From Hirschia maritima DSM 19733 (GTDB lineage: Bacteria > Pseudomonadota > Alphaproteobacteria > Caulobacterales > Hyphomonadaceae), in assembly GCF_000378345.1 (NCBI RefSeq), contig NZ_KB899546.1:530523-594522 (forward strand): a stretch of DNA of 64,000 bases. Direction: 5' to 3'. A model generated the notes under the pieces. It had not been told where the DNA came from. It ran no database searches and saw only the letters and a program-made list of their open reading frames with translations. Of the stretch, positions 8,402 through 17,102 are shown piece after piece. Within the stretch, counting starts at the first letter, position 1. The number at the start of each line of letters is the position of its first letter. The position numbers and the translations under genes are program-made.

Positions 8402-9069
8402 TATTCTTCAGACCCTGACTTCTTGCGTGCTTTCAAAGCTTTCAATTCTTTTTCGACACTTTCTTCTGCTTCAAGGTCTGCAAACTCGTCTTCAAGAGTT
8501 TTGCTTTTCATGTCGTAAGTGTCTGCATATGCTTCTAATTCATCCACTTTACGTTCAACAGCGGCATAGCGGTGTAGAGCATCTTCAACTTTTGAATCGT
8601 CGATGCGTGAACGAACTTTGATGCGTTCTTCAGCAGCTTCACGGCGAACCATAAGGGCGCGATGTTTTGTTTTGGCTTCTTCAAGTTTAGCTTGAAGCTT
8701 ACCTAGATCGTCCTGACGTTTGGCCGCTGCATCGTCTACGGCTGCAAGGGCTGATTTGCGGCCTTCGATTTCACGTTCAGCGCGTTGTTTTGCGGAAAGA
8801 GCGCCACGAGCAAGGTCTTCACGATCTTTTTCAATCGCTAGTTCTGCTTTGCTTGCCCAATCGTCACGGGCTGTTTCGAATTCACGAATTTCGCGCTTGA
8901 GTTCTTTTTTGTCGGCCATAGTGCGGGCTGCAGCCGTGCGAACTTCAATTAGAGTGTCTTCCATTTCTTGAATGATAAGACGCGCGATTTTTTCAGGGTC
9001 TTCCGCCTTGTCGAGCATGGCGTTTAGGTTTGAGTTGATGATGTCGCTAAAGCGAGAAAAAATTCCCAT
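8401..9069 (-). CDS. pspA: Phage shock protein A (PspA/IM30 family)
   Basis: 222 residues, the normal family length. The N-terminal amphipathic helix (MGIFSRFSDIINSNLNAMLDKAEDPEKI) and the long coiled coil (about residues 25-185) are typical of PspA/IM30/Vipp1. The family is ESCRT-III-like: it binds and repairs damaged inner membrane, and in the resting state it inhibits PspF. The first major gene behind the sigma-54 promoter after a small leader gene. Confidence 0.95.
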   Translation of the reverse strand: MGIFSRFSDIINSNLNAMLDKAEDPEKIARLIIQEMEDTLIEVRTAAARTMADKKELKREIREFETARDDWASKAELAIEKDREDLARGALSAKQRAEREIEGRKSALAAVDDAAAKRQDDLGKLQAKLEEAKTKHRALMVRREAAEERIKVRSRIDDSKVEDALHRYAAVERKVDELEAYADTYDMKSKTLEDEFADLEAEESVEKELKALKARKKSGSEE

Positions 9070-9095
9070 TTTCGGTGTCCTTTTCGGGGATAAAA

Positions 9096-9248
9096 TTAAA
9101 AGAGGATACGCGCTAAGATCACACCAGCAGCGAAGAAACCCCAGTTTTCAATTGGGCGTGATTTAAGCCAGTTGCCCACTCGCTTAAGTGTGTCCTCGGT
9201 CGGTGAATTTGTGTGATCCTTTTCAGTGTACATGCGCTTATTCTCCAT
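9096..9248 (-). CDS. Small tail-anchored membrane protein, first gene of the psp unit
   Basis: A 50-codon frame, MENKRMYTEKDHTNSPTEDTL to GVILARILF. A second ATG at 9233 has GGAG 9 bases before it and would give 45 residues. A hydrophilic N-terminus leads to RPIENWGFFAAGVILARILF, a short C-terminal membrane segment. It lies between the sigma-54 promoter and pspA, 26 bp from pspA. Size and position recall PspD, but I cannot show homology. Confidence 0.65.
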   Translation of the reverse strand: MENKRMYTEKDHTNSPTEDTLKRVGNWLKSRPIENWGFFAAGVILARILF

Positions 9249-9289
9249 TTGTTAGCGGCCCCTAGTGTCGCCGTGTATGCCAAGTACTT

Positions 9290-9305
9290 TGCAACTGCTG
9301 TGCCA
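9290..9305 (-). promoter_or_regulatory. Sigma-54 (RpoN) promoter of the psp operon
   Basis: On the minus strand the site reads TGGCAC-AGCAG-TTGCA. The GG (-24) and GC (-12) elements are exactly 10 bases apart and match the consensus TGGCAC-N5-TTGCW at every conserved base. It sits about 42 bases before the first psp start codon and opposite the gene for the sigma-54 activator PspF, as expected from the known regulation of psp operons. Confidence 0.9.
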
Positions 9306-9378
9306 GTTTTTTGTTAATTTTATAAATTGTTGTTTTTATTAAATTTATAATTTTAATATGGATCTGTGGGTTAATATG

Positions 9379-9421
9379 TATGTATAAATAGTGCAAAATA
9401 TAAATGTACAATTTATACATA
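9379..9421. promoter_or_regulatory. Inverted repeat between psp operon and pspF, candidate PspF upstream activating site
   Basis: TATGTATAAAT (9379-9389) and ATTTATACATA (9411-9421) are a perfect 11-bp inverted repeat 21 bases apart. It lies about 75-115 bases upstream of the -24 element and 20 bases before the pspF start, so it could both recruit PspF for the psp operon and autoregulate pspF. The region is very AT-rich, which would also favour bending. Function is inferred from position. Confidence 0.5.
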
Positions 9422-9441
9422 TTGTGTATAAGATACATATT

Positions 9442-10581
9442 ATGAGTAGACCTGCACCAGAATTAATTGGCCAATCTCCGGCATGGTTGGAGAGTTTAGA
9501 GCACGTGTCCTTGGCGGCACCGATTGATCGCCCCTTGCTTGTCGTTGGAGAGCGGGGGACAGGTAAAGAATTGATAGCAGAACGTATCCACTTTCTGTCT
9601 AAGCGATGGGATGGACCATTTGTGAAGGTCAATTGCGCGGCGCTTTCTGAAGACCTGCTGGACTCTGAGCTGTTTGGTCATGAGCAGGGCGCTTTTACTG
9701 GGGCGACCAAACGTAGGGCGGGTCGGTTCGAGTTGGCGGATAAAGGAACGCTTTTCCTTGATGAGATTGCGACTGCCAGCATGGAGGTTCAGGAGAAATT
9801 ACTGCGCGTCATTGAATATGGGGAGTTTCAACGTCTCGGCGGTGAGGATGTCTTGACGTGTGATGTTCGCGTCGTAGGAGCGACAAATGTAGATTTGCCA
9901 TCTCGTGCAAGGGATGGTCGGTTTCGAGCTGACTTGCTCGATCGATTGGCCTTTGATGTGATAACGCTTGCGCCATTGCGCGCGCGTGGTGAGGATATCG
10001 CTGAGCTAGCAGAATTTTTTGGTTCTCGGATGGCGAGGGAAATAGATTTTGTCTTTCCGGGGTTTTCGCGCAGCGCGATTGCAGCTTTGAAGGCTCATGA
10101 TTGGCCGGGTAATGTCCGCGAACTGAAGAATACGGCAGAACGTGCAGTCTATCGCGACCTTTCAATGAGAGCGCTTCACGAAATTGATTTGCCTATAAAT
10201 TTGAATATGGACGCGCTTGATCCGTTTGCTTCTGGGTTTAGGCCAGCGATGGAGCTGGGTGGCGAGCTTCATGAAAAAACACAAGATTTGGCGGAAACTG
10301 ACTATCTCCGCGAGGCACTTGAGCATCATCTTGCCCACGCGCCAATTGATTTTGAAAAACAAACGGCAGCTTTTGAGCAGCGGCTTATAGATGATGCATT
10401 TGCAGCATGTGGCGGACACCAAAAGAACACCGCGCAGCATTTGGGGCTAAGCTATAACCAGTTTCGTGGGTTGCTGAGAAAGTATGGATATCAGAAAAAT
10501 TCAGTACGCAAGGCTGACAATGCTGAACTCCCATCAGAAGGTGTGCCGTTGGAACCAAATAATCCAAGACAAGGCATGTAA
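9442..10581 (+). CDS. pspF: psp operon transcriptional activator PspF
   Basis: I start at ATG 9442 (MSRPAPELIGQSPAW), matching the N-terminus of E. coli PspF; an upstream GTG at 9391 lies in the regulatory region. The AAA+ domain follows at once, without a receiver: GERGTGKE (Walker A), ELFGHEQGAFTGA (GAFTGA loop that contacts sigma-54), GTLFLDEI (Walker B). The C-terminus has the Fis-type HTH (NTAQHLGLSYNQFRGLLRKYG). An extension of about 50 residues precedes the HTH compared with the E. coli protein. It remodels the RpoN holoenzyme at the divergent psp promoter and is held off by PspA. Confidence 0.95.
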   Translation: MSRPAPELIGQSPAWLESLEHVSLAAPIDRPLLVVGERGTGKELIAERIHFLSKRWDGPFVKVNCAALSEDLLDSELFGHEQGAFTGATKRRAGRFELADKGTLFLDEIATASMEVQEKLLRVIEYGEFQRLGGEDVLTCDVRVVGATNVDLPSRARDGRFRADLLDRLAFDVITLAPLRARGEDIAELAEFFGSRMAREIDFVFPGFSRSAIAALKAHDWPGNVRELKNTAERAVYRDLSMRALHEIDLPINLNMDALDPFASGFRPAMELGGELHEKTQDLAETDYLREALEHHLAHAPIDFEKQTAAFEQRLIDDAFAACGGHQKNTAQHLGLSYNQFRGLLRKYGYQKNSVRKADNAELPSEGVPLEPNNPRQGM

Positions 10582-10695
10582 AGCTGAGTTTTTTAATCCT
10601 GTCATGAATTCGGGGCTGGCCATATTAGGTGGTTTCAGCCTAGATTCTTCTGATGGTTAATCCTCCCGTTTAGTTTTCTTTGTAAAGGTGAAATC

Positions 10696-11754
10696 ATGTC
10701 TACTGCGCGTCCTTTGACATATATGTGCGATGAAACTGACCTTGAGCTTACAAATGAGTTTCTGACCTGGATGCGTAGACTGGAGGTAAGAACTGAAGAG
10801 ATTGACGAAAGTTCGTTACATTTTCCACCGGATTTGATTTTACTAGGGAAAAAGTCTGAAACCTTTGCAATTATGGACCCTTCAACTGCTGAAGGAGCTT
10901 CGTATGTTGTTTTGGACAATGATCCTCCCAAGCATGTTGCAACGGGTGTTTTTAGGATCACAACAGCTGATATGTCGGGCGTCACCAAAGAATGGAGCTC
11001 ATTATTGCATGTGATTGGCCGTCAAATAGGGATGATGAGCCTTACCTTCCGAGCGCAGCAAATCTTTGAAGAAGGCGATGATGTGCTGGATATGGACCTA
11101 GACTTCGATCAAATCGAAGAAGGGGTTCGTCAAGAAGAATATGATCGCAATAGCCGCTTTGTCCAAAATTTCGCAAATAATGCAGGTATTGAATATAAAA
11201 GATTGGTTGAGGCTCAAGACTATACGGATGAAGCGGGCCAAGCTTTTATTTCGGCGCGTTATTCTCAACGTCGCGCAAATTTAGCTGCCGAGCGCGCACG
11301 CACAGAGATGGGGCGTTTTTTCTCTCATACTAAGCCAGATGATCGGGGGGTGTATCTGGGCCGGATAGTTTGGGATGACGATGATTTTGTTACCAAAATT
11401 TGCTATGAAGGTGAAACGGACGGCGTGGACGCTCATGGGTTTGGTGTGCTTACTCAAACTTTTAAAGGTGTAGAGCAAGAATATGCTGGGCAATTTATAA
11501 GTGGGGAGCGTGCCGGCTTTGGAGTTGGACGCGACCAAGTATTGACTTGGGTTGGAGCTTGGTTTGCTGATCAGCCACGCGGGCATGGGGTTTTGTTATC
11601 GGGAAAAAATCTCGCGTCGCAAAACCAAGATCAAGGCGAAGTATTTGTTTCTACCGAGAGCGAAAACTACGTTTTCAAGAAGGAGCATAATAAAAAGCTT
11701 GATGGATTTCGAGGTTATTCGCGCGGACAACCTATAGCCAAACCGCTTAAATAG
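10696..11754 (+). CDS. Unknown protein with MORN-like C-terminal repeats
   Basis: 352 residues, acidic, no signal peptide. Residues 1-230 are not recognisable to me. The last third carries imperfect repeats of the MORN kind: GVYLGRIVWDDDD, HGFGVLTQTFKG-EQEYAGQFISGERAGFGV, TWVGAWFADQPRGHGVLL. MORN repeats often bind membranes or scaffold proteins. Its 3' end overlaps the convergent membrane-protein gene by 8 bp. The protein is cytoplasmic by sequence. Function unknown. Confidence 0.75.
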   Translation: MSTARPLTYMCDETDLELTNEFLTWMRRLEVRTEEIDESSLHFPPDLILLGKKSETFAIMDPSTAEGASYVVLDNDPPKHVATGVFRITTADMSGVTKEWSSLLHVIGRQIGMMSLTFRAQQIFEEGDDVLDMDLDFDQIEEGVRQEEYDRNSRFVQNFANNAGIEYKRLVEAQDYTDEAGQAFISARYSQRRANLAAERARTEMGRFFSHTKPDDRGVYLGRIVWDDDDFVTKICYEGETDGVDAHGFGVLTQTFKGVEQEYAGQFISGERAGFGVGRDQVLTWVGAWFADQPRGHGVLLSGKNLASQNQDQGEVFVSTESENYVFKKEHNKKLDGFRGYSRGQPIAKPLK

Positions 11755-13171
11755 ACTTCTTTCTTTCACTATCTAATGCGCGCGTTTTTGCCTGCTGAAT
11801 ATCAGCCAATCGCAACACCTGCGGGCGTCTGGCAACCCGTTTTTTTGTTCGCTTTTCCATCATTGCACGAATAATGGTTAGGAATAAGATTCCTAAGTCC
11901 ACTGCTATACTGGCAAAAAGAGCTATGAATTCTTTCTCGCCAAACTGAATGCCTTTGGCTTCATTATTACCCCACGGAGGGGTCGCTGCTTTGGCGAGGC
12001 TGAAAAAGGCCGCACGTGTGGCCTTGGGGCCTTCTGTGAATTCAAATTCCGGTGCGGGCATATCCTTGATAGTTCGCAGTGATTGAGCTGATGCCAAGAG
12101 TTTCTCATTAAGAACTGTGTCCCAACAGTACGATACATCATCAACACGCTGTGGATCTGGTTGGTTTGGATTGCTTGGAGACGGGCCAACATTCGTAGCC
12201 AGTGACTCTAAACGGCCTGCAAACAATTCGGCATTGGACGCTTTGAGCCCGTTAGCTTTTGCGGTGAAAGAACGGGCGTCATCAAACACTTGAGTAAAGA
12301 CGCGTTCTCTTTCTTCGGAGGATAAACGAGACGCCCTTGCGAGTTTTGCAAGTAATTCTGCTTCATTCTCGTCAGATACACCTGTGGGTGTGATGTTGCT
12401 TGAAAGCGCGATGATACGTCTTTGAAGAATTGTCCGGTCTGTGGTGAGGCGTCCAATCCATCGATCGGAGACATCATCACTTAGTGCTTGCGCGCGATCG
12501 GCGAATGCAAATCGTGCACGGGTGAGGGGGCCATCTCCGGGAATGGAGCCGGGACGATTAGAGCATGTGCCACCTTGCGCAGCTTCCTCGTCTGCACGTT
12601 CTCGTGCGGTAGAAGATGCACTTATCACGGACGTTTCCACTGTGGCTAAAGCCTCATTGGCCGTATCAACAGATTGCGAGACACGCTCGATGGCGTCTGA
12701 GAACTGGTTACGCGTAAATTCTTCACCGGCCAGTTCTTTCCAAAAGAAACCGTATCCGAAACCAACAGACCAAAATGCAAAGAAGAGATAGAAAAGGCAT
12801 GCCAGAACTCGAATAGACAGGCGACCCCAATATGTTTTTATGGGAGCATTATCATCGGTTTCTCGATCTCCAGTATGAGCTTTCTCTTTGATGGGTTTCA
12901 TACCAACGCCGAGCGCAGCGTTTAGGCCGGCAACCATTGTGAGAACCACAAATACTGTAATGCCCCAAATGGGAGCTGCTTCCGTCAGAGAGAGGGAGGT
13001 TTTGCCGGCGTTAGCCATCCGTAGGTCTGAAAAACCCATCGCAGTCGCAATAACAGAGACGACAATAAAACCAGCCAGAGCGACAAGGCTGGCACCTTGT
13101 CCCATGAGATAAGACCAAAATCGACCAAATCTATTTGTGGTATTGCTAGCCACACTGACCCTCCGCGCCAT
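11747..13171 (-). CDS. Multi-helix membrane protein of unknown function
   Basis: About 470 residues. Membrane helices occur near residues 25-45, 70-92 and 120-142 of the N-terminal half, then a long soluble region rich in Ala, Asp and Arg (about 150-400), and one more helix near the C-terminus (FIALFASIAVDLGILFLTII). A basic tail follows. The start could be ATG 13171 or GTG 13153, which has GGAGGG just ahead. The plan resembles DUF4407-like proteins only loosely. The 3' overlap with the MORN-like gene suggests compact convergent packing rather than co-function. Confidence 0.75.
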   Translation of the reverse strand: MARRVSVASNTTNRFGRFWSYLMGQGASLVALAGFIVVSVIATAMGFSDLRMANAGKTSLSLTEAAPIWGITVFVVLTMVAGLNAALGVGMKPIKEKAHTGDRETDDNAPIKTYWGRLSIRVLACLFYLFFAFWSVGFGYGFFWKELAGEEFTRNQFSDAIERVSQSVDTANEALATVETSVISASSTARERADEEAAQGGTCSNRPGSIPGDGPLTRARFAFADRAQALSDDVSDRWIGRLTTDRTILQRRIIALSSNITPTGVSDENEAELLAKLARASRLSSEERERVFTQVFDDARSFTAKANGLKASNAELFAGRLESLATNVGPSPSNPNQPDPQRVDDVSYCWDTVLNEKLLASAQSLRTIKDMPAPEFEFTEGPKATRAAFFSLAKAATPPWGNNEAKGIQFGEKEFIALFASIAVDLGILFLTIIRAMMEKRTKKRVARRPQVLRLADIQQAKTRALDSERKKSI

Positions 13172-13277
13172 ATTTGGCAAAACTCTACATTAACTATGAA
13201 AGCGCAGAGCCTGAATCGCCGCAAGTGAGAAATTCATAATGTTTCGAGTAGGAAAGCACTTTTTTATCTGAATTGCA

Positions 13278-14099
13278 TCAGACCTTAGGGAAGGTTTCCT
13301 TAAGGCGACCGCCAATGCGGATTGGTTCGATGCGAGTGGCAAGACCTGTTGCATCATCTGTTTCTACAAAAACACCACACATAGTACCCGGACCTTCTGC
13401 TGGTTCCATGCGTGGGCTGGGTAGGCGGGAAGTTTGGCGTTGGATGATGATTTCTTTTTTCATGCCGATCACACTGTCGTAATCACCACACATGCCAGCA
13501 TCGGTTTGATATGCCGTTCCACCCGGATAAATTTGAGCATCAGCTGATGGTATGTGGGTGTGTGCACCCACGACAAGCGAAGCTTGCCCATCAACAAAAT
13601 GTGCAAGGCAAGCTTTTTCAGAAGTGGCTTCAGCATGCATTTCAATGATGACTGCATCGGCGACAACGCCTAGCGGAGCTTCTTGAAGCGCGCGCAATGC
13701 GCCTTGGAAAGGGTCGTCTAAACTATCCATAAATACGCGGCCATGGATCTGGATCACATATACGCGGCGTCCATCAGGAAGTGTGTAGAGTTGCGCACCA
13801 CGGCCTGGAATATCTAATCCTTGCGGGTAGTTATAGGGGCGGATAATGCGGGGCTCGCGTTCGATATAGGTCAGCATTTCGCGCTGATCCCATGAATGAT
13901 TGCCAAGAGTTATACAATCTGCACCTGCATCGAAGATATCATTGGCGATTTTTTCGGTCATGCCAAAACCACCGGCTGCGTTTTCACCGTTTACAACAAC
14001 GAAATCGAGGCCAAGATCAAATTTGACATCAGGTAGATTATCCATGACCACTGCGCGGCCAGATTTACCCATTATATCGCCGAAAAAAGCTAAACGCAT
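13278..14099 (-). CDS. YmdB-family metallophosphoesterase
   Basis: 273 residues, the usual length for this family (TIGR00282). Metal-binding motifs are visible: FFGDIMG (Asp8), VVVNGENAAGG (Asn/Glu about 37-39), TLGNHSWD (Asn-His near 67), and GAHTHIPSADA near 179. B. subtilis YmdB hydrolyses 2',3'-cyclic nucleotides and affects the switch between motility and biofilm. The gene is followed upstream by 5-formyltetrahydrofolate cyclo-ligase in the same direction. Confidence 0.9.
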   Translation of the reverse strand: MRLAFFGDIMGKSGRAVVMDNLPDVKFDLGLDFVVVNGENAAGGFGMTEKIANDIFDAGADCITLGNHSWDQREMLTYIEREPRIIRPYNYPQGLDIPGRGAQLYTLPDGRRVYVIQIHGRVFMDSLDDPFQGALRALQEAPLGVVADAVIIEMHAEATSEKACLAHFVDGQASLVVGAHTHIPSADAQIYPGGTAYQTDAGMCGDYDSVIGMKKEIIIQRQTSRLPSPRMEPAEGPGTMCGVFVETDDATGLATRIEPIRIGGRLKETFPKV

Positions 14100-14184
14100 T
14101 TTGTATCCCTAAGCTTGAACCGGTGGGTGTTACGCTTTTGTGCCGTGAAAGTGAATAGCTTGGCCGTAGAAAGACTGTATAACG

Positions 14185-14793
14185 CTAGTTTTCTGGATTT
14201 TGTGGAGCAGCTTTTGCTAAAAACAAAGGCACTGAATTATGGGGTGTTTCTGCCCAGTCCAGAGCAATGTCATGAGGCTCTGAAGGAACAGCATCTACTT
14301 GTTGTTGTGCATATCCAAGCCCAACAAAGAAGCACGGGCCTTCTTCACGCAATCCTTTAATGGCGCGATCATAATGCCCTTTTCCATATCCAAGGCGAGT
14401 TCCTCGCGCATCGAATGCTAACAGCGGAGCAAGCACGAGTTTTGGACGAATTTCGATCGCATCAGAAGCTGGTTGTAATAGTCCAAACGGCCCTTTGACG
14501 AGATCCTCGGGCTTTTCATGCAAGCGGAATGTCATTTCCCCAGATGATTCCACACGGGGTAGAACGATTTTGGCACCTTTACGGCGGAGCCAGTTTAACA
14601 AAGGAAGGGGGTCCAGCTCATCATTTATCGCGCGGTAACCAGCAACCACTGGGCCAAAACGATCAAGCAGTTTTAGCGGGAAACGTTTGGCTAATTTATC
14701 CGCTGCATCTGGATCTCGCGCGGCAGATTCAGCCCGAATTTCTTTCATGTGGGCGCGGAGGAGATCTTTTTGTTGAGCAGTTGGAGAGGCCAA
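14185..14793 (-). CDS. 5-formyltetrahydrofolate cyclo-ligase
   Basis: The enzyme converts 5-formyl-THF to 5,10-methenyl-THF with ATP. Conserved segments are seen: KLAKRFPLKL, LNWLRRKGAKIVLPRV (family form V-LP-V), RLGYGKGHYDRAI (the GxGxGYYDR-type nucleotide site) and the C-terminal VPSEPHDIALDWAETP. The frame is open from ATG 14859, but the first 22 codons do not look like this family and overlap a likely RNA, so I favour the TTG at 14793, which has GGGA about 7 bases before it. About 202 aa, a normal length. Confidence 0.85.
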   Translation of the reverse strand: MASPTAQQKDLLRAHMKEIRAESAARDPDAADKLAKRFPLKLLDRFGPVVAGYRAINDELDPLPLLNWLRRKGAKIVLPRVESSGEMTFRLHEKPEDLVKGPFGLLQPASDAIEIRPKLVLAPLLAFDARGTRLGYGKGHYDRAIKGLREEGPCFFVGLGYAQQQVDAVPSEPHDIALDWAETPHNSVPLFLAKAAPQNPEN

Positions 14794-14821
14794 AATCAAT
14801 TCCCATTCAGCAATTATTGAG

Positions 14822-14945
14822 GTGGCGCCACAGTCGCCGTGGGGCATGTGTATTCCCATCGACCCAGCAAGCTAGGTGGGCGCCAGATAGCTAGGACCAC
14901 GATCCAGACCAGAGCCAGCTCCCTAATGAAAATGTAAGGTCGCTG
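14822..14945 (-). ncRNA. ssrS: Candidate 6S RNA upstream of the cyclo-ligase gene
   Basis: In many proteobacteria the 6S RNA gene lies directly before the 5-formyltetrahydrofolate cyclo-ligase gene, and here the 120 bases before the likely start codon are GC-rich, non-coding and full of short complementary runs (for example TCTGGATCG, CCCACCTAGC/GCTGGG and GTGGCGCC near 14823-14893). I could not verify the 6S central bubble by eye. The call rests on position and base composition. Confidence 0.35.
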
Positions 14946-15073
14946 GAATATAACTTCCCTACACAAACGCCGCAGCAAACCACCAGACACCCATGTAAGC
15001 GCGATATGGGTTCACAACAAGTGAATACTTTGAGAATAAAGCAAATCCCGAACGGGATTTTACATGTAAAGTT

Positions 15074-15967
15074 TCAAATTCGTATTGCATCAGATATAGG
15101 AGTTTCTCGCCAATTCTTAGGCGATTGCCCATATAATCTTTTAAACTCGCGGCTAAACTGAGAAGAGCTGACATATCCAACCTCTATCGCAGCTTCACTC
15201 ACATTCATGCCATTAGCGATATTCATAGCCGCTGTATTTAACCGCATACATTTTATAAATTGAATGGGAGACATTCTAGTCGCATGTTTAAATTTTCGAT
15301 GAAATACGGCGCGGCTCATCCCTGCTTTTTCTGCCATATCATCAATGGTGATTTGTTCGTCTAAACGTGTGGAAAGAAATTCAATTGTACGCGCAATTTG
15401 GTTGCCCACTCCATAGGCGCTCCTAATAGCATGACCTGCTTGGCCTTTTAGAATGGCATAGTAAAGCTCTCTCAATCGTCCATGTCCCAATACCGCCATG
15501 TCTGATGTATTGTCCGTTAATTGTAATAGTCGATATAAAGCTTCGGTGAATGGTTTATCCCAATTTGCAAGAGTGAGATTGGGAGCAACTGAAGTGTTGA
15601 TTTGTTTACGCACGCTATTGGGTGTTGTCTCCATTTCGATTGAAAGCTCAGTGAGCATTTTTGTATCTAATGAAATGGAAATGCCCAAAAGTGGGTTGTT
15701 TTTTGACGCTTTAGGTGTGCCTGCTTCGACCGGCATCGTAATGGGGCAACACATGTATTTACTGTGGTCATATACATAATGTTCACCATCTAAAATCGCT
15801 TCTTTTTCACCGTTTACAATTACGATCACTGTAGGCTCATAAATCGCTGGAGCGCATCTGATGGAATCAATGACGTGAAAAAGTTGAACACCTTTTACAC
15901 CGATCCCAAACATTCCGGGATTTGGTATTAAACGTTCAATGAGTTGCTTTACCGATGGTTTGTTCAT
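15074..15967 (-). CDS. AraC-family transcriptional regulator (AraC_N, YqhC-like)
   Basis: 297 residues. The N-terminal cupin-like sensor part (MFGIGVKGVQLFHVIDS, PTVIVIVNGEKEAILDGEHYVYD) is of the AraC_N type. The C-terminal 100 residues carry two HTH motifs: ITIDDMAEKAGMSRAVFHRKFK and NVSEAAIEVGYVSSSQFSREFKRLYG. In this group the regulator often sits beside an oxidoreductase it controls. An SDR gene starts 168 bp away on the opposite strand, which makes it the likely target. Confidence 0.9.
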   Translation of the reverse strand: MNKPSVKQLIERLIPNPGMFGIGVKGVQLFHVIDSIRCAPAIYEPTVIVIVNGEKEAILDGEHYVYDHSKYMCCPITMPVEAGTPKASKNNPLLGISISLDTKMLTELSIEMETTPNSVRKQINTSVAPNLTLANWDKPFTEALYRLLQLTDNTSDMAVLGHGRLRELYYAILKGQAGHAIRSAYGVGNQIARTIEFLSTRLDEQITIDDMAEKAGMSRAVFHRKFKHATRMSPIQFIKCMRLNTAAMNIANGMNVSEAAIEVGYVSSSQFSREFKRLYGQSPKNWRETPISDAIRI

Positions 15968-16135
15968 GTATCAAATATTAGCACCCGAATAATACAAAAA
16001 TCAATTAAACCGATACAAATAGGCAAGTATTAAAGACAAATTTGGCTGTTTTAATCTGGTTGTGAGATCATAATTGCTTTTGAGATTACTAAATAACTTA
16101 TATTGAAGCCCCCTTTGGTTGGCTGGAGTTGCAAA

Positions 16136-17083
16136 ATGAAAAAGACAAACAAATTTGGTCGCAGAGGTTGGACGCCAGATCGTATAAGTTCACTCGAAGG
16201 CAAAACTTATGTAATTACAGGGGCGAATTCAGGAGCCGGCTTTGAAGCGACGCGAATACTTTTGAAAAAAGGTGCCAGCGTTATTATGATGAATCGAAGT
16301 ATTGATAAATCAAACGTAGCAATTTCGGAGCTTCACAGGGAATTTGGAAGAGACGCAAAAGTTAGTCTGGTCGTTTTGGATTTGGCTTCACTGCAATCGG
16401 TAAGGGAAGCGGCGGTTAATCTTCTTGGAAAAACATCTCAAATTGATGCTCTCATCTGCAATGCAGCGATCGCTCAGATTGCTAAGAAGGCATTGACCAT
16501 CGATGGATTTGAAAGCCAGCTAGGCGTGAACCATTTGGGACATTTTTTACTATGTAGCCTGTTGTTTGAATGCATCGAAAAATCATCTGGTCGTATCGTT
16601 ATGGTTGGTAGCCAAGGATACAAAATGGGTGAGAAAAGAATTCGATTTGAAGATATAAACTATGAACAAGATTATACGGCCTGGAATTCTTACGCACAGA
16701 GCAAGCTAGCTCAAATGATATTTGGTTATGAGTTGCAGCGCCGAGTGGCTGCCGCAAGAAAAGAAGTGGTAGTTCAAGTTTGTCATCCCGGGGCGTCGCG
16801 GACTAATCTCATTAATGAAACAGCTAGCTTACGAGATCGAATACTTAGCCGGACCATATTACCGCTTATTGCTCAGTCCGCTGAAAGAGGGGCGTGGCCA
16901 GAAGTGATGTGCGCGACGGAAGAAGAGCTGGAATCTCAAAAGTTTTATGGTCCAACAAAAAGAGCAGAAACAGTTGGGCCTGTTGGAGAGTGTTCTTTGG
17001 ACCCATGTGCGCTTGATGAAGAAGCAGCTAAAGAATTGTGGGCTCTTTCCGAAGAAAAAGTGGGATATAAATGGTCGATTTAG
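16136..17083 (+). CDS. Short-chain dehydrogenase/reductase, WW-domain-oxidoreductase-like
   Basis: I start at ATG 16136 (GGAG 8 bases before); a TTG 33 bases upstream is in frame. The Rossmann fold is clear: YVITGANSGAGFEATR (TGxxxGxG near residues 25-32), ICNAAIA, and the catalytic YAQSK (Tyr-x-x-x-Lys) with Ser in MVGSQGYK upstream. The insert RIRFEDINYEQDYTAWNSYAQSK is typical of the retinol dehydrogenase/WWOX-like SDRs. Substrate unknown. It is divergent from the AraC regulator and ends 19 bp from the porin gene, which is read the other way. Confidence 0.85.
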   Translation: MKKTNKFGRRGWTPDRISSLEGKTYVITGANSGAGFEATRILLKKGASVIMMNRSIDKSNVAISELHREFGRDAKVSLVVLDLASLQSVREAAVNLLGKTSQIDALICNAAIAQIAKKALTIDGFESQLGVNHLGHFLLCSLLFECIEKSSGRIVMVGSQGYKMGEKRIRFEDINYEQDYTAWNSYAQSKLAQMIFGYELQRRVAAARKEVVVQVCHPGASRTNLINETASLRDRILSRTILPLIAQSAERGAWPEVMCATEEELESQKFYGPTKRAETVGPVGECSLDPCALDEEAAKELWALSEEKVGYKWSI

Positions 17084-17102
17084 GCAATTTTTCCTGATGG
17101 TT

